Assembly (NCBI GenBank): GCA_002689345.1
Contig: NZFU01000053.1
Location: forward strand, 1-40,394
From: Methanobacteriota archaeon
GTDB taxonomy: Archaea > Thermoplasmatota > Poseidoniia > Poseidoniales > Poseidoniaceae
Direction of reading: 5' to 3'
DNA: 40,394 nucleotides
Both the position numbers and the translations under genes were made by a program. Positions 1-8,680 of the stretch are shown in pieces; the stretch's first letter is position 1, and each line of letters begins with the position of its first letter. Below the pieces are notes generated by a model that saw only the letters and a program-made list of their open reading frames with translations, made no database searches and had not been told where the DNA came from.

Positions 1-1378
1 CAAGACATGCTCCGAATGCCAGAGCCCAAATCATTGGTCCTAGATCTAGATTCAGTGAGACGGAAATCTGTAACACAACTGGTATCATTGTAATTGTGTA
101 AGGGATATTATCGATGAATGCAGAAGCAATTGCACTTACCCATAGGATAATCACAAGTGCAGCAACAAATCGATATTCTTCATCAAAGAAGATGATTGAA
201 GATTCAACTTGGTCTCCAATCCACGAAATTACTCCCAAGTGTTGCAATGAATGAATTAGAACGAATAGACCTGCAAAGAAAATCAAAGTTGTCCATTCGA
301 CTTTCTCTAGAGGCTCTTCAAGTTCATGAGGATTGGTTACCAGTAGCATCAAAACAGCTCCAACTAATGCAACCCAGGATACTGGGATGTGAAGAATTGG
401 ATTTAGGAAGAAACCAAGGATAACTAGACCCAAAATGGTACCTGAAGCCTTCAACATTTTGGCATCTTTAACACCATATTTTGATTCGAGTTCTTCGACA
501 TCACGGATTCTTTCACCAGCGAATTCATCAGCATACATCCACTTTAGCATCATGAATGTTGGAATGATGGTCAACAAAATACCTGGAGCGAGTTCAATAA
601 TGAAATCGTTGAATGAAACTCCTTGGCTTGCTAAACCAGCTATACCTGCATCCGTGTTTCCTGCAATTGCAGATTCGCTCATCATAGAACCAATGATAAT
701 ATTTGGAGGATCTCCAATCATTGTAGCAGCACCACCAATGTTTGAGAACAAAACTTCTGCAATCAATACTGGAATAGGGTTCAAATCTAAAACACGGGCC
801 AGCTGAATGGTTACTGGCGTTAGAAGCAGCATGGTGGTAACATTGTCTAAGAATGCTGAAAGAACTGCAGTAACTGAACATAGTATGACAACGAGAGTCC
901 ATACATTTCCTTTACTTTTCTTGTAAGCCTGTACAGCAAACCATTCAAAAATTCCAGTGTGAGAAATCACACCGACCATAACCATCATCCCCAATAATAA
1001 TCCAATTGTTTCCCATTCGATTAGAGTAGTGGTCTCAGCAAGTGTCAAAGCAGCACCAGATTTGTAATAATTCAGTGCAAGAATTGCAGCTATTCCACCG
1101 AGAGCTGCTGCCAATGTCCTGTGAACTACCTCACTGATAATCAGAGCATAAACGAACAATAGAATCCCAAGGCCAACCCAAACCGGCTCGTTTCCTAAGC
1201 CTTTTTCTAGGCTAATTCCAATGTCGACAGCCGCACCCCCTCCTGCGTTTGAAGATGTTATGAAACTCATCATACCTGTAACAACAAGCGCAAGAAGAGC
1301 AATCCATTGTGAGGGATGTCTGCTTAGGATGCGGTTAGTGCGCATGATTAGGGCGAGTGAAATCGCCTCTATGAGCAT
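1..1378 (-). CDS. ArsB/NhaD-superfamily ion transporter, 3' end outside window
   Basis: A continuous reading frame runs from the ATG at 1378 to the left edge, giving about 459 residues with no stop in the window. It is strongly hydrophobic with about ten apparent membrane segments. Each half carries the family's re-entrant motif: FLDNVTTMLLLTP near residue 178 and FIDNIPYTITMIP near residue 421. GDPPNI near residue 220 is characteristic of ArsB/NhaD permeases in the ion transporter superfamily. These proteins move Na+/H+, arsenite or organic anions across the cytoplasmic membrane; the substrate cannot be told here. The start lies 7 bases after the YhbY-like stop, so it is probably the last gene of that operon. 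No strong ribosome site is visible. The family call is secure, the substrate is not. Confidence 0.9.
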   Translation of the reverse strand, partial: MLIEAISLALIMRTNRILSRHPSQWIALLALVVTGMMSFITSSNAGGGAAVDIGISLEKGLGNEPVWVGLGILLFVYALIISEVVHRTLAAALGGIAAILALNYYKSGAALTLAETTTLIEWETIGLLLGMMVMVGVISHTGIFEWFAVQAYKKSKGNVWTLVVILCSVTAVLSAFLDNVTTMLLLTPVTIQLARVLDLNPIPVLIAEVLFSNIGGAATMIGDPPNIIIGSMMSESAIAGNTDAGIAGLASQGVSFNDFIIELAPGILLTIIPTFMMLKWMYADEFAGERIRDVEELESKYGVKDAKMLKASGTILGLVILGFFLNPILHIPVSWVALVGAVLMLLVTNPHELEEPLEKVEWTTLIFFAGLFVLIHSLQHLGVISWIGDQVESSIIFFDEEYRFVAALVIILWVSAIASAFIDNIPYTITMIPVVLQISVSLNLDLGPMIWALAFGACL

Positions 1379-1385
1379 TGGGTCA

Positions 1386-1652
1386 CTACTTGGCCCACAA
1401 AACGCCTACATTTCCTCTTGCAAGAACAATCACAGATGATGTTTCTTGTGCGAGATATTCCCAAACCTGGGCTCTATCGCTTCGCTCATAAATTCCTTTG
1501 TTGATTTTGATTTTGACCAGTTTTCGCTTCTTCAATTGACCAAGAATTTCTTCGACTAGGTTTTCGGTAACACCAGTCTTTCCAATACGGACGCTGGGTT
1601 GGAAATCACGGTCCATGGCTTGTCTTTTTATGCTAGCAGGGATATCACTCAT
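1386..1652 (-). CDS. YhbY-like CRM-domain RNA-binding protein
   Basis: This 88-residue protein is a single CRS1-YhbY (CRM) domain, the usual length for archaeal stand-alone members. The core RIGKTGVTENLVEEILGQL followed by a Lys-rich stretch (KKRKLVKIKINK) matches the GxxG-containing loop and basic strand that bind RNA. Bacterial YhbY associates with pre-50S ribosomes, so a role in ribosome or RNA maturation is likely but inferred. Its ATG overlaps the end of the RNase P protein gene by 8 bases (ATGAGTGA), which points to translational coupling. Two RNA-processing genes side by side support the call. Confidence 0.88.
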   Translation of the reverse strand: MSDIPASIKRQAMDRDFQPSVRIGKTGVTENLVEEILGQLKKRKLVKIKINKGIYERSDRAQVWEYLAQETSSVIVLARGNVGVLWAK

Positions 1653-1989
1653 TCCTCATCCCCCTATGTGCTTTAGGGCCGCCACCAAATCTTCTAACTC
1701 TATCACATGACAAGCATGTAGTAGTTCTCTGTCCATCTCTTATCCTAACACGTGCTGATACACCGGGAATCAGATATTCAGAGCAGCCTCGACAAATCCA
1801 GTGACGTTGAGTAATAGGTAATGGCAATCTATTGCGAGAGGAGGTTTTTACCAAATGTTTAGCTGCATTTCTGCGAGCAATCATTGGCATTGAGACGTCA
1901 GACATAACACTCGATAAGTGATTTTGAGCAGATAGGGCGTTTTCCTTACGCTGGCTTTTCGCCTTTGCACGACCCCTCTTTCGACTCAT
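1645..1989 (-). CDS. rnp4: Ribonuclease P protein component 4 (Rpp21/Rpr2 family)
   Basis: The 114-residue product has a basic helical N-terminal half and a C-terminal zinc site. CRGC near residues 66-69 and CLSC near 93-96 supply four zinc-binding cysteines, with ARVRIRDG between them as in archaeal Rnp4/Rpp21. The partner is the RNase P RNA, where Rpp21 pairs with Rpp29 to help 5' maturation of tRNA. It starts at ATG 1989, 9 bases after the adenylate kinase stop, with a GTGAG-like site upstream, and its end overlaps the YhbY-like start. Length and cysteine spacing fit the family. Confidence 0.9.
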   Translation of the reverse strand: MSRKRGRAKAKSQRKENALSAQNHLSSVMSDVSMPMIARRNAAKHLVKTSSRNRLPLPITQRHWICRGCSEYLIPGVSARVRIRDGQRTTTCLSCDRVRRFGGGPKAHRGMRNE

Positions 1990-1998
1990 AATTTCAAC

Positions 1999-2631
1999 TC
2001 ACTTTAGTGCAGATAAAATGTCATTAGTGATTTCATCAATCGCTCTATCGCCATCGATTACATGGAAAATTCCCTTGGATTCATACCATTGTGCTAATGG
2101 TGATGTTTGATCATGATATGCGCCCAATCTGCTTAACACAGTATCAGCATTATCATCTGCTCGACGCTTAAATTCGCCAGCTCCACAATTATCGCATATT
2201 CCTTCAACACTTACTGGGTTGAATGTATCATGGTATACTGCACTGCAACTACCACAGGTGTAGCGGCCGCAAATTCTTTCGACAATTCTCTCATCTGGAA
2301 CCTCAATGGCAATCACATGAGAGACTTCTGTAATTTCTGATAAGGCCTCTGCTTGTGGAATAGTACGTGGGAATCCATCAAACATCACGCCATTGGATGC
2401 ATCGGAATCTTGGATACGGTCTTTAATCAATGCAATAATCACTTCATCTGGAACAAGTTGTCCCGCATCCATGTATCTCTTCGCTTCAATACCAGTAGCT
2501 GTACCTGCTGCAACAGCAGCTCTGAGCATATCGCCAGTACTAACTTGAGGTAGGCCTGTGGATTCCATTATTCTCTGGGCCTGAGTGCCCTTTCCAGCCC
2601 CAGGGGGACCAAACAATACGATGCTGTCCAT
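1999..2631 (-). CDS. adk: Adenylate kinase with zinc-binding LID
   Basis: Adenylate kinase interconverts ATP + AMP and 2 ADP in the cytoplasm. The 210-residue frame begins MDSIVLFGPPGAGKGT, with the Walker A loop at residues 8-16, followed by STGDMLR and GFPRT of the AMP site. The LID holds a four-cysteine zinc site, C126/C129 and C146/C149. This bacterial-type long Adk differs from the short archaeal AdkA-type, so ancient transfer is plausible. The ATG at 2631 was chosen because the frame remains open upstream only through the coding end of the subtilase (stop at 2657-2659), where the added residues resemble nothing in the family. The gene follows the subtilase by 25 bases and precedes rnp4. 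Confidence 0.95.
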   Translation of the reverse strand: MDSIVLFGPPGAGKGTQAQRIMESTGLPQVSTGDMLRAAVAAGTATGIEAKRYMDAGQLVPDEVIIALIKDRIQDSDASNGVMFDGFPRTIPQAEALSEITEVSHVIAIEVPDERIVERICGRYTCGSCSAVYHDTFNPVSVEGICDNCGAGEFKRRADDNADTVLSRLGAYHDQTSPLAQWYESKGIFHVIDGDRAIDEITNDILSALK

Positions 2632-2656
2632 GATGTGGCGTAGAGAGTCCCTGCTT

Positions 2657-5600
2657 TCACTGTTGGCCTTGTTGGGCAAGCCACTGATGGCCGTAATATT
2701 GCCACTGTTCCATTGTCCAACCGGGCGGTAATCCACCAGGTGGAAGCGGTGGTGCGGCAGGGACAGCAGCATCATTTTGTACAACGCTATCAGAGATATT
2801 ATTGATCACTGTCTGATTTATTGTTACATTTTGTGGCGTAGGTGCGACAATCGCTGGAGGTCTTCCATCTGGTACAGCAACAGGAGGACGTCCCGCTGGT
2901 AGTGCTGACGGTGGCCTTCCATCTGGTACTATTGGAACACTAGGAGCTGGTGGTAGACTTGGAATCGATTTGGCTAACGCATCTGCAATTTCTTCCGCAG
3001 AAACACTACCACTTGCTAATGATTCTTCAGCAACTACCGAGTCCATTACCGCCTGCATTCTTAGACCATCGTCTGGGATTGAATGGGCATCAGGTGCTAC
3101 TAATTCTTCACCTGACAAATCCTTTGGAGCTGATCTTTTTATTCTAAATGCAACAACTCCAACCAGTAGAACTAATCCTGTAATAATTGAATATGCGACT
3201 GCTGGTGAAACAATTCCGAATAGTCCGCCTTGAGACTTAGTATTCTCTACACTAATTTGCAACACGATTGAATTCTTTGATTCATCGGCCAAACATGATG
3301 CACTCAACTGTAATTCTTTAATTCCAGAAGCAGTATCCTCTGTAGAAGTTGCAGTGATTTCAATATTCAGGCTTTCACCCACGCCAAGGCCAGAAATCGT
3401 GTCTTCAGACATGTCAATATCCCAACCCTTAGCATCTAGCTGCTTAGTGATGCTTGTATCAAGTGGGATATTTCCAATATTTGTAACCGTTACAGTTTGT
3501 TTAGCCTCTTCACCCCTAACGATCCCCAGTAGAGGACGTGTGTCTAAATCATAGTCTAATGCACAGAACCCTCCGGCTAGAACTTCCACAGGATATGTTA
3601 CTGATACTTGTAGCGTATCAAAACCATTGTCAATGGTAGCATAGATTCCCAAATCAAATACTGAATCTGAAACAGGCTGATTGATTGGAGGCTTTATTCC
3701 AACTGAAATATTTACTGATTCCAGTGGACCAAGATAATTTGGAGGGTTAGAGAATCCTACTTCCCATCCATCAGGGGCTAGTGAATTCGACCATTCGACG
3801 CTAACTCCAGAATTTCCTGTATTTTTCACTGTTAACACCGAATAAGTGAATTCATCATTGGAGTTCACCATTAATGAATAATCTGAATCTGGAGATATCA
3901 TTAATCCAATCTCATCCTTTACCACCAAGGTTGTTTCATTGATAAGTAAATTCGAAGGATCTTGACTTGTCTTAATAACCAAATGATTCTCATCATTTCG
4001 AGACGCCACAGGGGATACGAGTACCTCGAATCTAACTTCAGATGATTCGCCAGGTAAAATGCTGACCTCAACTTCTCGGTTCTCGGTTTGTGAACCATGA
4101 TTCACTTGTATAGTCCATGTTGTAAGTTCTGGATTCACACGTACTGTCAAATCAAGTTCAGCATTACCTGTATTCTCAATCAATAATGTCAAATTCAATC
4201 TTTCACCAGTATCGACATTTATGTCTCTTGCATAAGCAGCAGGTCCGACATCAACTGCATTATCATCAAGTAATTTAGTTGCAAATGACTCGAGAGTTTT
4301 TACTGTTAAGGTAACTGTTTCACTAATATTCAACGAAGTATCTGTCTCACTCGTGACTGAACACGTTATCGTATCGGTGCTTCCTGCTGCTGGCATTCCA
4401 TCAGCAACTGGAGGCACATACAAGCGAATTTGCATTGGTAAATATTCCAAAATATCTAGTGGCTCAAATGAATATGAAGATGAATTAGAGGACCCCAATT
4501 CTACCTGCCATAGATTCTGACTGTAACAATCTAAATCATATGTTGCTGGTGAATTCCCTGTATTCCTGACAGAAATGACAAAGGCTGTACTTCCACCCGG
4601 TGTGGCTTCAAGATCATCGGTACCTGCAGGTGCAAATTCTACATCTTTGACTTCATCAACTACTAAACGAAGACGAATTGTATGTTTTACTGAAGGGTTA
4701 TTGGAATATTTTGCAGTTACATCCATCACATAAGTACCAGCCATTGCATATCGATTGGTACTTCCTGACAAATCAGCATCATCATCATTCATAGTGATAT
4801 TGAGATAAATTGAATCTCCACCCTCGCCCATTGCAGACAAGGTGAATGGTCCGGAAAGGTCAGAACTCCTCGACCAATCATCATCTGTAGGTAGTAACAT
4901 ATCATCCCTTATCGGGTTAGGTGATTGGACCTGTGAGAGATGTAGTTTAACCTCTTGCTGACCTGTACCTTCATGCTTCAAAATAACTGGCCAAGTATAC
5001 CCTTCTGAATCAGCAGGGTTCAACGTTTGGTTAACCATGTCAGAATCTTCGTCTCCGTTAGAATCTAGAGTAACTAATCTAACACCCAATGCCGATACAG
5101 TAATCGTCATTTCTTCGATATTATTGTTGATGCCATTCGCTTCATCATTAATTTCGGTAATATCTGAATCTACATCGATGGTTAAACGCATGTCGTGATC
5201 TCCCGTTGAAGTAAATGTATGAGGAACTGTCAATGAATCTAAAACACCAGCATTCAATGAAGACCTTGTACCATCGTACAGAGTTGTGCCTTCTGTCAAG
5301 TCTTCAAGAAGAACTCTGAATTGTCCAGCATTTGCAGTTCCTTGATTTAGCCATGATATTCTTAATGTAATGTAATCGTTCACTAGAGGTGATGTTGATG
5401 AAGAGAAAATTGAGCCATCGAATGCTAACAAATCCGCCTTTTCATCAAGGGTTGCATCACCGGTTAAAACGAGTGAAAATGATTGGTCAAGACCACCAGC
5501 GTGAGTAACCATTACCTGCCATTTCCCAGATGGTAAAGTTGAGGATGGGGCGATATTTATTCTCTCAACATTGTTGACAGAATCATGAACTCCATTTGGT

Positions 5601-7504
5601 ACAGAGAACCCATTGACAATTACATTTCCTTTGTAGATTGTTCCATCTGGGGCAACTAGTTGAAGATCCAAATCATTGACTAATCTCGAATCGTTTTGGT
5701 CTGCATTAGCACTACCAGCCACATCGCTCCACACCAGTGTCAAATCTAATCCTGAAGTTGGGTCTAAATCAAATTGATAAAGTGATGAAAAACCAGCAGA
5801 TAGGGTTCTTGAATTATCATGGTAAGTTGTTAAATCACTACCAGCATATTGAGGCATGACCGTATTGGACACTGAAATTTGGCCCCAACCTTCTTGTGAA
5901 TTAGGAATATTTGCAACTCCCATATCGATTGCACCATTGATACTTGCCGCCTTGAGCAGAGAGGCTGAAGGCGATGATATTCCAACCTCTTCTCTAATGA
6001 ATTCTCTAATCAGAGAGACTGAGCCGCCAGCTACAGCAGTTGCTTGGCTAGAACCTGATAGAGACATGTATAGGTCCTCTCCATTTGAGTGAGTCCCTGT
6101 ACCACAACTCCAGCCAATTGGGATTGATGCTTCTTCCGCTCGCCCCGAGCAAATGGAGACACCAGGGGCAACTAAATCTGGCTTCACTCTTCCATCTAGA
6201 GAAGGACCATTGGCAGAGAAATTTGCAACACTACCACTTGGAGAAGTGGTCGATGCTCCAATCGAAAGAATATTTTTCGCAGTTGAAGGAGCCATTACTT
6301 TGGATGGGTTCTGATTTGGGTCATCACCAGCTGAAAAAATTGGTAAAAATTCTGGATTATCATGAACGAATGTATCTAGAGATCTAGAGTCCGCCGTATA
6401 TGCTCCTTGGTTACCATTTAGACCCCATGCATTTACTGCAACTCTAGAACCCTCTTGTTCAGCATGACTTAGCATATCATAAATCGAGCCAATTCTACCG
6501 AAGACTCCTGTTGGGTCGTGCTCCAATGCATACGCTACGACAAATGCCTCTGGAGCAATACCGGTGGCACTAGAATCGCCGGTTCCATCACCAGCAATAG
6601 TTAGTGCTACGTGTGTTCCATGTCCGCCATTTGAATCAGCAGGACTTGGATCTAATCCGAATTGAGTGTACACTCCTGCAATTCTTCCAAGTAGGTCGGG
6701 ATGGTCTTGGTCAATCCCTGTATCTGTGAATGATATTTTTTCACCTGAACCATCTAATCCCAATGATGAGTTTGAGATTTCTGGAATTCCAACTATTGCT
6801 CCAGCAACAGCATTAGTCAAACGTAGTTCGTGTGTTGGTTCTGACCAAATAATCCTTCCATCTCTTGCTAATGATTCTAAATTAATCGACCCCTTTAATT
6901 CACACAAATGAAGACCACACCATGCTTCATCTGCCCCCATCATGACCAAATCGTGGGCTAGGACTTCTAGCGCTTCAGGTTGTAAATCAACAGCCGGTAT
7001 AGATGCGATATAATCGGTGGTAGAATCAATGCTTGGTGAGACTCTCCAGCCTGGCATCATTGGTCCAGCCCAACGGACTGATTCATCGGATTGGAGCAAT
7101 TCCAAATCGTTTGGATGAGATAATCTTACCAGCCAAGAAGAATCTCCTAAATTATCCAGAATAAAAACACCATAATTATCCACGAGGTCGTACAATGCAC
7201 TTCCTGTGTGGTGATTTAACTGAACTACAGCCATTCCAGTATCACGGTAATCATTGGAATCATCCAATCTAGATTCTGGCATTTCATCATTGATTGGATC
7301 AAATGAGCCAATAGCTAACTGAATCTCATAACCAACGGTTTTCAAAGGAGAGGATATTGTTTCTACTGGCTCCATTGAATGCCAATTGGTAGCCGCATTG
7401 TCTAGAATTTCATCGCTGGGTTCAACAGGATTGTCAATCGCCCCGCAAATAGGCGCTAGAAGCATTACTGCAAGGATTAGTAATGTCCTTAGTGGCACCA
7501 TCAT
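2657..7504 (-). CDS. Membrane-anchored cell-surface subtilase (S8, KP-43-like) with CARDB/NEW3-type repeats and GWTMEQW tail
   Basis: This 1615-residue protein has a signal peptide (about 1-22), a prodomain-like region and a subtilisin domain. The apparent triad is D261 (TDTGID), H295 (GGHGTHVA) and S486 (SGSSQATA). The oxyanion motif usually SAGN reads SAGD at 391-394. After the catalytic domain comes a jelly-roll unit with VNDLDLQLVAPDG, as in KP-43-type proteases, then a CARDB-like domain (about 690-810) and at least four NEW3-like units marked by NTGN or NIGN. A membrane helix (about 1432-1453) precedes a roughly 160-residue tail with three PxGRPP repeats and the end motif GLPPGWTMEQWQYYGHQWL. 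Topology is inferred as protease outside, tail inside. A likely role is degrading extracellular protein; specificity is unknown. It follows the GAPDH gene and leads into adk. Confidence 0.9.
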   Translation of the reverse strand: MMVPLRTLLILAVMLLAPICGAIDNPVEPSDEILDNAATNWHSMEPVETISSPLKTVGYEIQLAIGSFDPINDEMPESRLDDSNDYRDTGMAVVQLNHHTGSALYDLVDNYGVFILDNLGDSSWLVRLSHPNDLELLQSDESVRWAGPMMPGWRVSPSIDSTTDYIASIPAVDLQPEALEVLAHDLVMMGADEAWCGLHLCELKGSINLESLARDGRIIWSEPTHELRLTNAVAGAIVGIPEISNSSLGLDGSGEKISFTDTGIDQDHPDLLGRIAGVYTQFGLDPSPADSNGGHGTHVALTIAGDGTGDSSATGIAPEAFVVAYALEHDPTGVFGRIGSIYDMLSHAEQEGSRVAVNAWGLNGNQGAYTADSRSLDTFVHDNPEFLPIFSAGDDPNQNPSKVMAPSTAKNILSIGASTTSPSGSVANFSANGPSLDGRVKPDLVAPGVSICSGRAEEASIPIGWSCGTGTHSNGEDLYMSLSGSSQATAVAGGSVSLIREFIREEVGISSPSASLLKAASINGAIDMGVANIPNSQEGWGQISVSNTVMPQYAGSDLTTYHDNSRTLSAGFSSLYQFDLDPTSGLDLTLVWSDVAGSANADQNDSRLVNDLDLQLVAPDGTIYKGNVIVNGFSVPNGVHDSVNNVERINIAPSSTLPSGKWQVMVTHAGGLDQSFSLVLTGDATLDEKADLLAFDGSIFSSSTSPLVNDYITLRISWLNQGTANAGQFRVLLEDLTEGTTLYDGTRSSLNAGVLDSLTVPHTFTSTGDHDMRLTIDVDSDITEINDEANGINNNIEEMTITVSALGVRLVTLDSNGDEDSDMVNQTLNPADSEGYTWPVILKHEGTGQQEVKLHLSQVQSPNPIRDDMLLPTDDDWSRSSDLSGPFTLSAMGEGGDSIYLNITMNDDDADLSGSTNRYAMAGTYVMDVTAKYSNNPSVKHTIRLRLVVDEVKDVEFAPAGTDDLEATPGGSTAFVISVRNTGNSPATYDLDCYSQNLWQVELGSSNSSSYSFEPLDILEYLPMQIRLYVPPVADGMPAAGSTDTITCSVTSETDTSLNISETVTLTVKTLESFATKLLDDNAVDVGPAAYARDINVDTGERLNLTLLIENTGNAELDLTVRVNPELTTWTIQVNHGSQTENREVEVSILPGESSEVRFEVLVSPVASRNDENHLVIKTSQDPSNLLINETTLVVKDEIGLMISPDSDYSLMVNSNDEFTYSVLTVKNTGNSGVSVEWSNSLAPDGWEVGFSNPPNYLGPLESVNISVGIKPPINQPVSDSVFDLGIYATIDNGFDTLQVSVTYPVEVLAGGFCALDYDLDTRPLLGIVRGEEAKQTVTVTNIGNIPLDTSITKQLDAKGWDIDMSEDTISGLGVGESLNIEITATSTEDTASGIKELQLSASCLADESKNSIVLQISVENTKSQGGLFGIVSPAVAYSIITGLVLLVGVVAFRIKRSAPKDLSGEELVAPDAHSIPDDGLRMQAVMDSVVAEESLASGSVSAEEIADALAKSIPSLPPAPSVPIVPDGRPPSALPAGRPPVAVPDGRPPAIVAPTPQNVTINQTVINNISDSVVQNDAAVPAAPPLPPGGLPPGWTMEQWQYYGHQWLAQQGQQ
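2685..2752 (-). repeat. First copy of shared C-terminal tail-coding segment (PPLPPxGLPxGWTMEQW)
   Basis: This stretch encodes most of the conserved cytoplasmic end of the subtilase. It matches 33982-34049 in the giant surface protein gene at about 53 of 68 bases by my hand alignment, with no gaps. The two proteins are otherwise dissimilar, so this is a shared module and not a whole-gene duplication. Confidence 0.75.
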
Positions 7505-7547
7505 ATCTCTTCCGATAATGCAACCATACTTGAAGACAAGCCTAAGA

Positions 7548-7564
7548 TGAGCCCTATGGGCTCA
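7548..7564 (-). terminator. Stop-codon-embedded hairpin after GAPDH gene (copy 1)
   Basis: On the minus strand the sequence reads TGAGCCCATAGGGCTCA: a perfect 7-bp stem with a 3-base loop. The first TGA is the GAPDH stop codon. An almost identical element ends the gene at 20297. It may act as a terminator or 3'-end processing signal. There is no clear U-run after it, so the function is inferred. Confidence 0.5.
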
Positions 7565-8596
7565 CTCAAATAGTGATGCAATTGCTGCATCGGTCTTGGC
7601 AACAGATGCCTTCCAATCGGTCTCAGTACCCATCAATGCCCTGATAGCGTCAATGTTCTCAGGAATCACATCAGATTCTTGGTGGATCGCTTGGAAATAA
7701 TACAAATTGTTACCAACTAATTTAACTCCATCTTCCCACACAAATATCTCATGTAAATCGCCCCATGTACGACCCATGTCTCTTGCGAATTCCATCACTT
7801 CAGCAGTGGTTGTAATTCCAGTTTCCGCACCGTTCATTATGACGACACGTGGGCTATTTGACCACATCTCCAGTACACTTTCAGTTGTCAAACCATGACC
7901 TTCTGGTAGTGTAGCTACAATCGAATGAACATGCATAATTGTCGTAGGAACGGCAACTGCCAATGAATTGATTTTTATTTCAGGTTTGACAGTCATTACG
8001 TCCGGACCATGATGGCTTGGAACTTTCAAAACAGGTTTAATCGCATTGATTGGACCTTTCTTAGAATCTCCTGGATCTGCGGCTCTTCGTATCATGGTAC
8101 ATTCAACAGATAATTCTCCACAATGCTCAAACAGTGGAACAAGCGTTCGAGAAAGACCTGTAGTGTTACATGATACTACTCGTGTTCCTTCTGCGTTTAG
8201 ATTACTTGTGTGATTTGCGCAAGAGGTGTATGAAAGACCGGTCATGGCATGTTTCTCGCCACCTTGGAATATCCATTTCACACCTGCAGACTGGTATTTT
8301 GCCTTATTGTCAGCACCCATTTTACCTGGAGAACAGTCGACAACAACATCTGCAGCAGCCAAAAGATCGGTTAAACCGCCATGACATTCGTATCCAGCGG
8401 CTGCAAATGCTGCAATCCTATCTGCATCATCAAAAGTACAATACAAAGGGTATCCCTTTCTAACAGCCAAATCACAACCAAACGCTGGCCTGGTCTTTGT
8501 AACACCAATAATTTCCATATCATCTTGACATGCAACAGCGTCTGCTACTCGCTTGCCGATTGTTCCGTACCCATTGATTGCAACCTTGATGGTCAT
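7562..8596 (-). CDS. gap: Glyceraldehyde-3-phosphate dehydrogenase, archaeal type II
   Basis: The 344-residue length and the start MTIKVAINGYGTIGKRVADAV fit the archaeal type II (phosphorylating) GAPDH family, with the Rossmann glycine motif at residues 8-14. The catalytic cysteine is C143 in SCNTTGL, and later HGPDVMTVKPEIKINS and VPTTIMHVHSI also match the family. The enzyme interconverts glyceraldehyde 3-phosphate and 1,3-bisphosphoglycerate with NAD(P) in glycolysis and gluconeogenesis. The gene is divergent from the GXGXG gene across about 84 bases, so a promoter probably lies there. The stop codon forms the first arm of a hairpin. Confidence 0.96.
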   Translation of the reverse strand: MTIKVAINGYGTIGKRVADAVACQDDMEIIGVTKTRPAFGCDLAVRKGYPLYCTFDDADRIAAFAAAGYECHGGLTDLLAAADVVVDCSPGKMGADNKAKYQSAGVKWIFQGGEKHAMTGLSYTSCANHTSNLNAEGTRVVSCNTTGLSRTLVPLFEHCGELSVECTMIRRAADPGDSKKGPINAIKPVLKVPSHHGPDVMTVKPEIKINSLAVAVPTTIMHVHSIVATLPEGHGLTTESVLEMWSNSPRVVIMNGAETGITTTAEVMEFARDMGRTWGDLHEIFVWEDGVKLVGNNLYYFQAIHQESDVIPENIDAIRALMGTETDWKASVAKTDAAIASLFE

Positions 8597-8680
8597 GAGG
8601 CTCCCTATGTGGTGTGGCTTCGCGGGCCTCTCATGAACCTTGCTTCGCGTACCTAAACCCGTCTAGTAAGCAAACTGTTG

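Noticed and set aside
196-902. Plus-strand and off-frame minus-strand open frames over the transporter gene
   Set aside because: They have no family resemblance, and the minus-strand frame from 1378 carries the conserved ArsB/NhaD motifs without interruption.
2632-2784. N-terminal extension of adenylate kinase
   Set aside because: It lies over the coding end of the subtilase in another frame; the family begins just before the GPPGAGKGT loop.
8597-8680. Repeated GCTTCGCG motif in the gap/GXGXG intergenic region
   Set aside because: Two short 8-base matches are too weak to call an operator.
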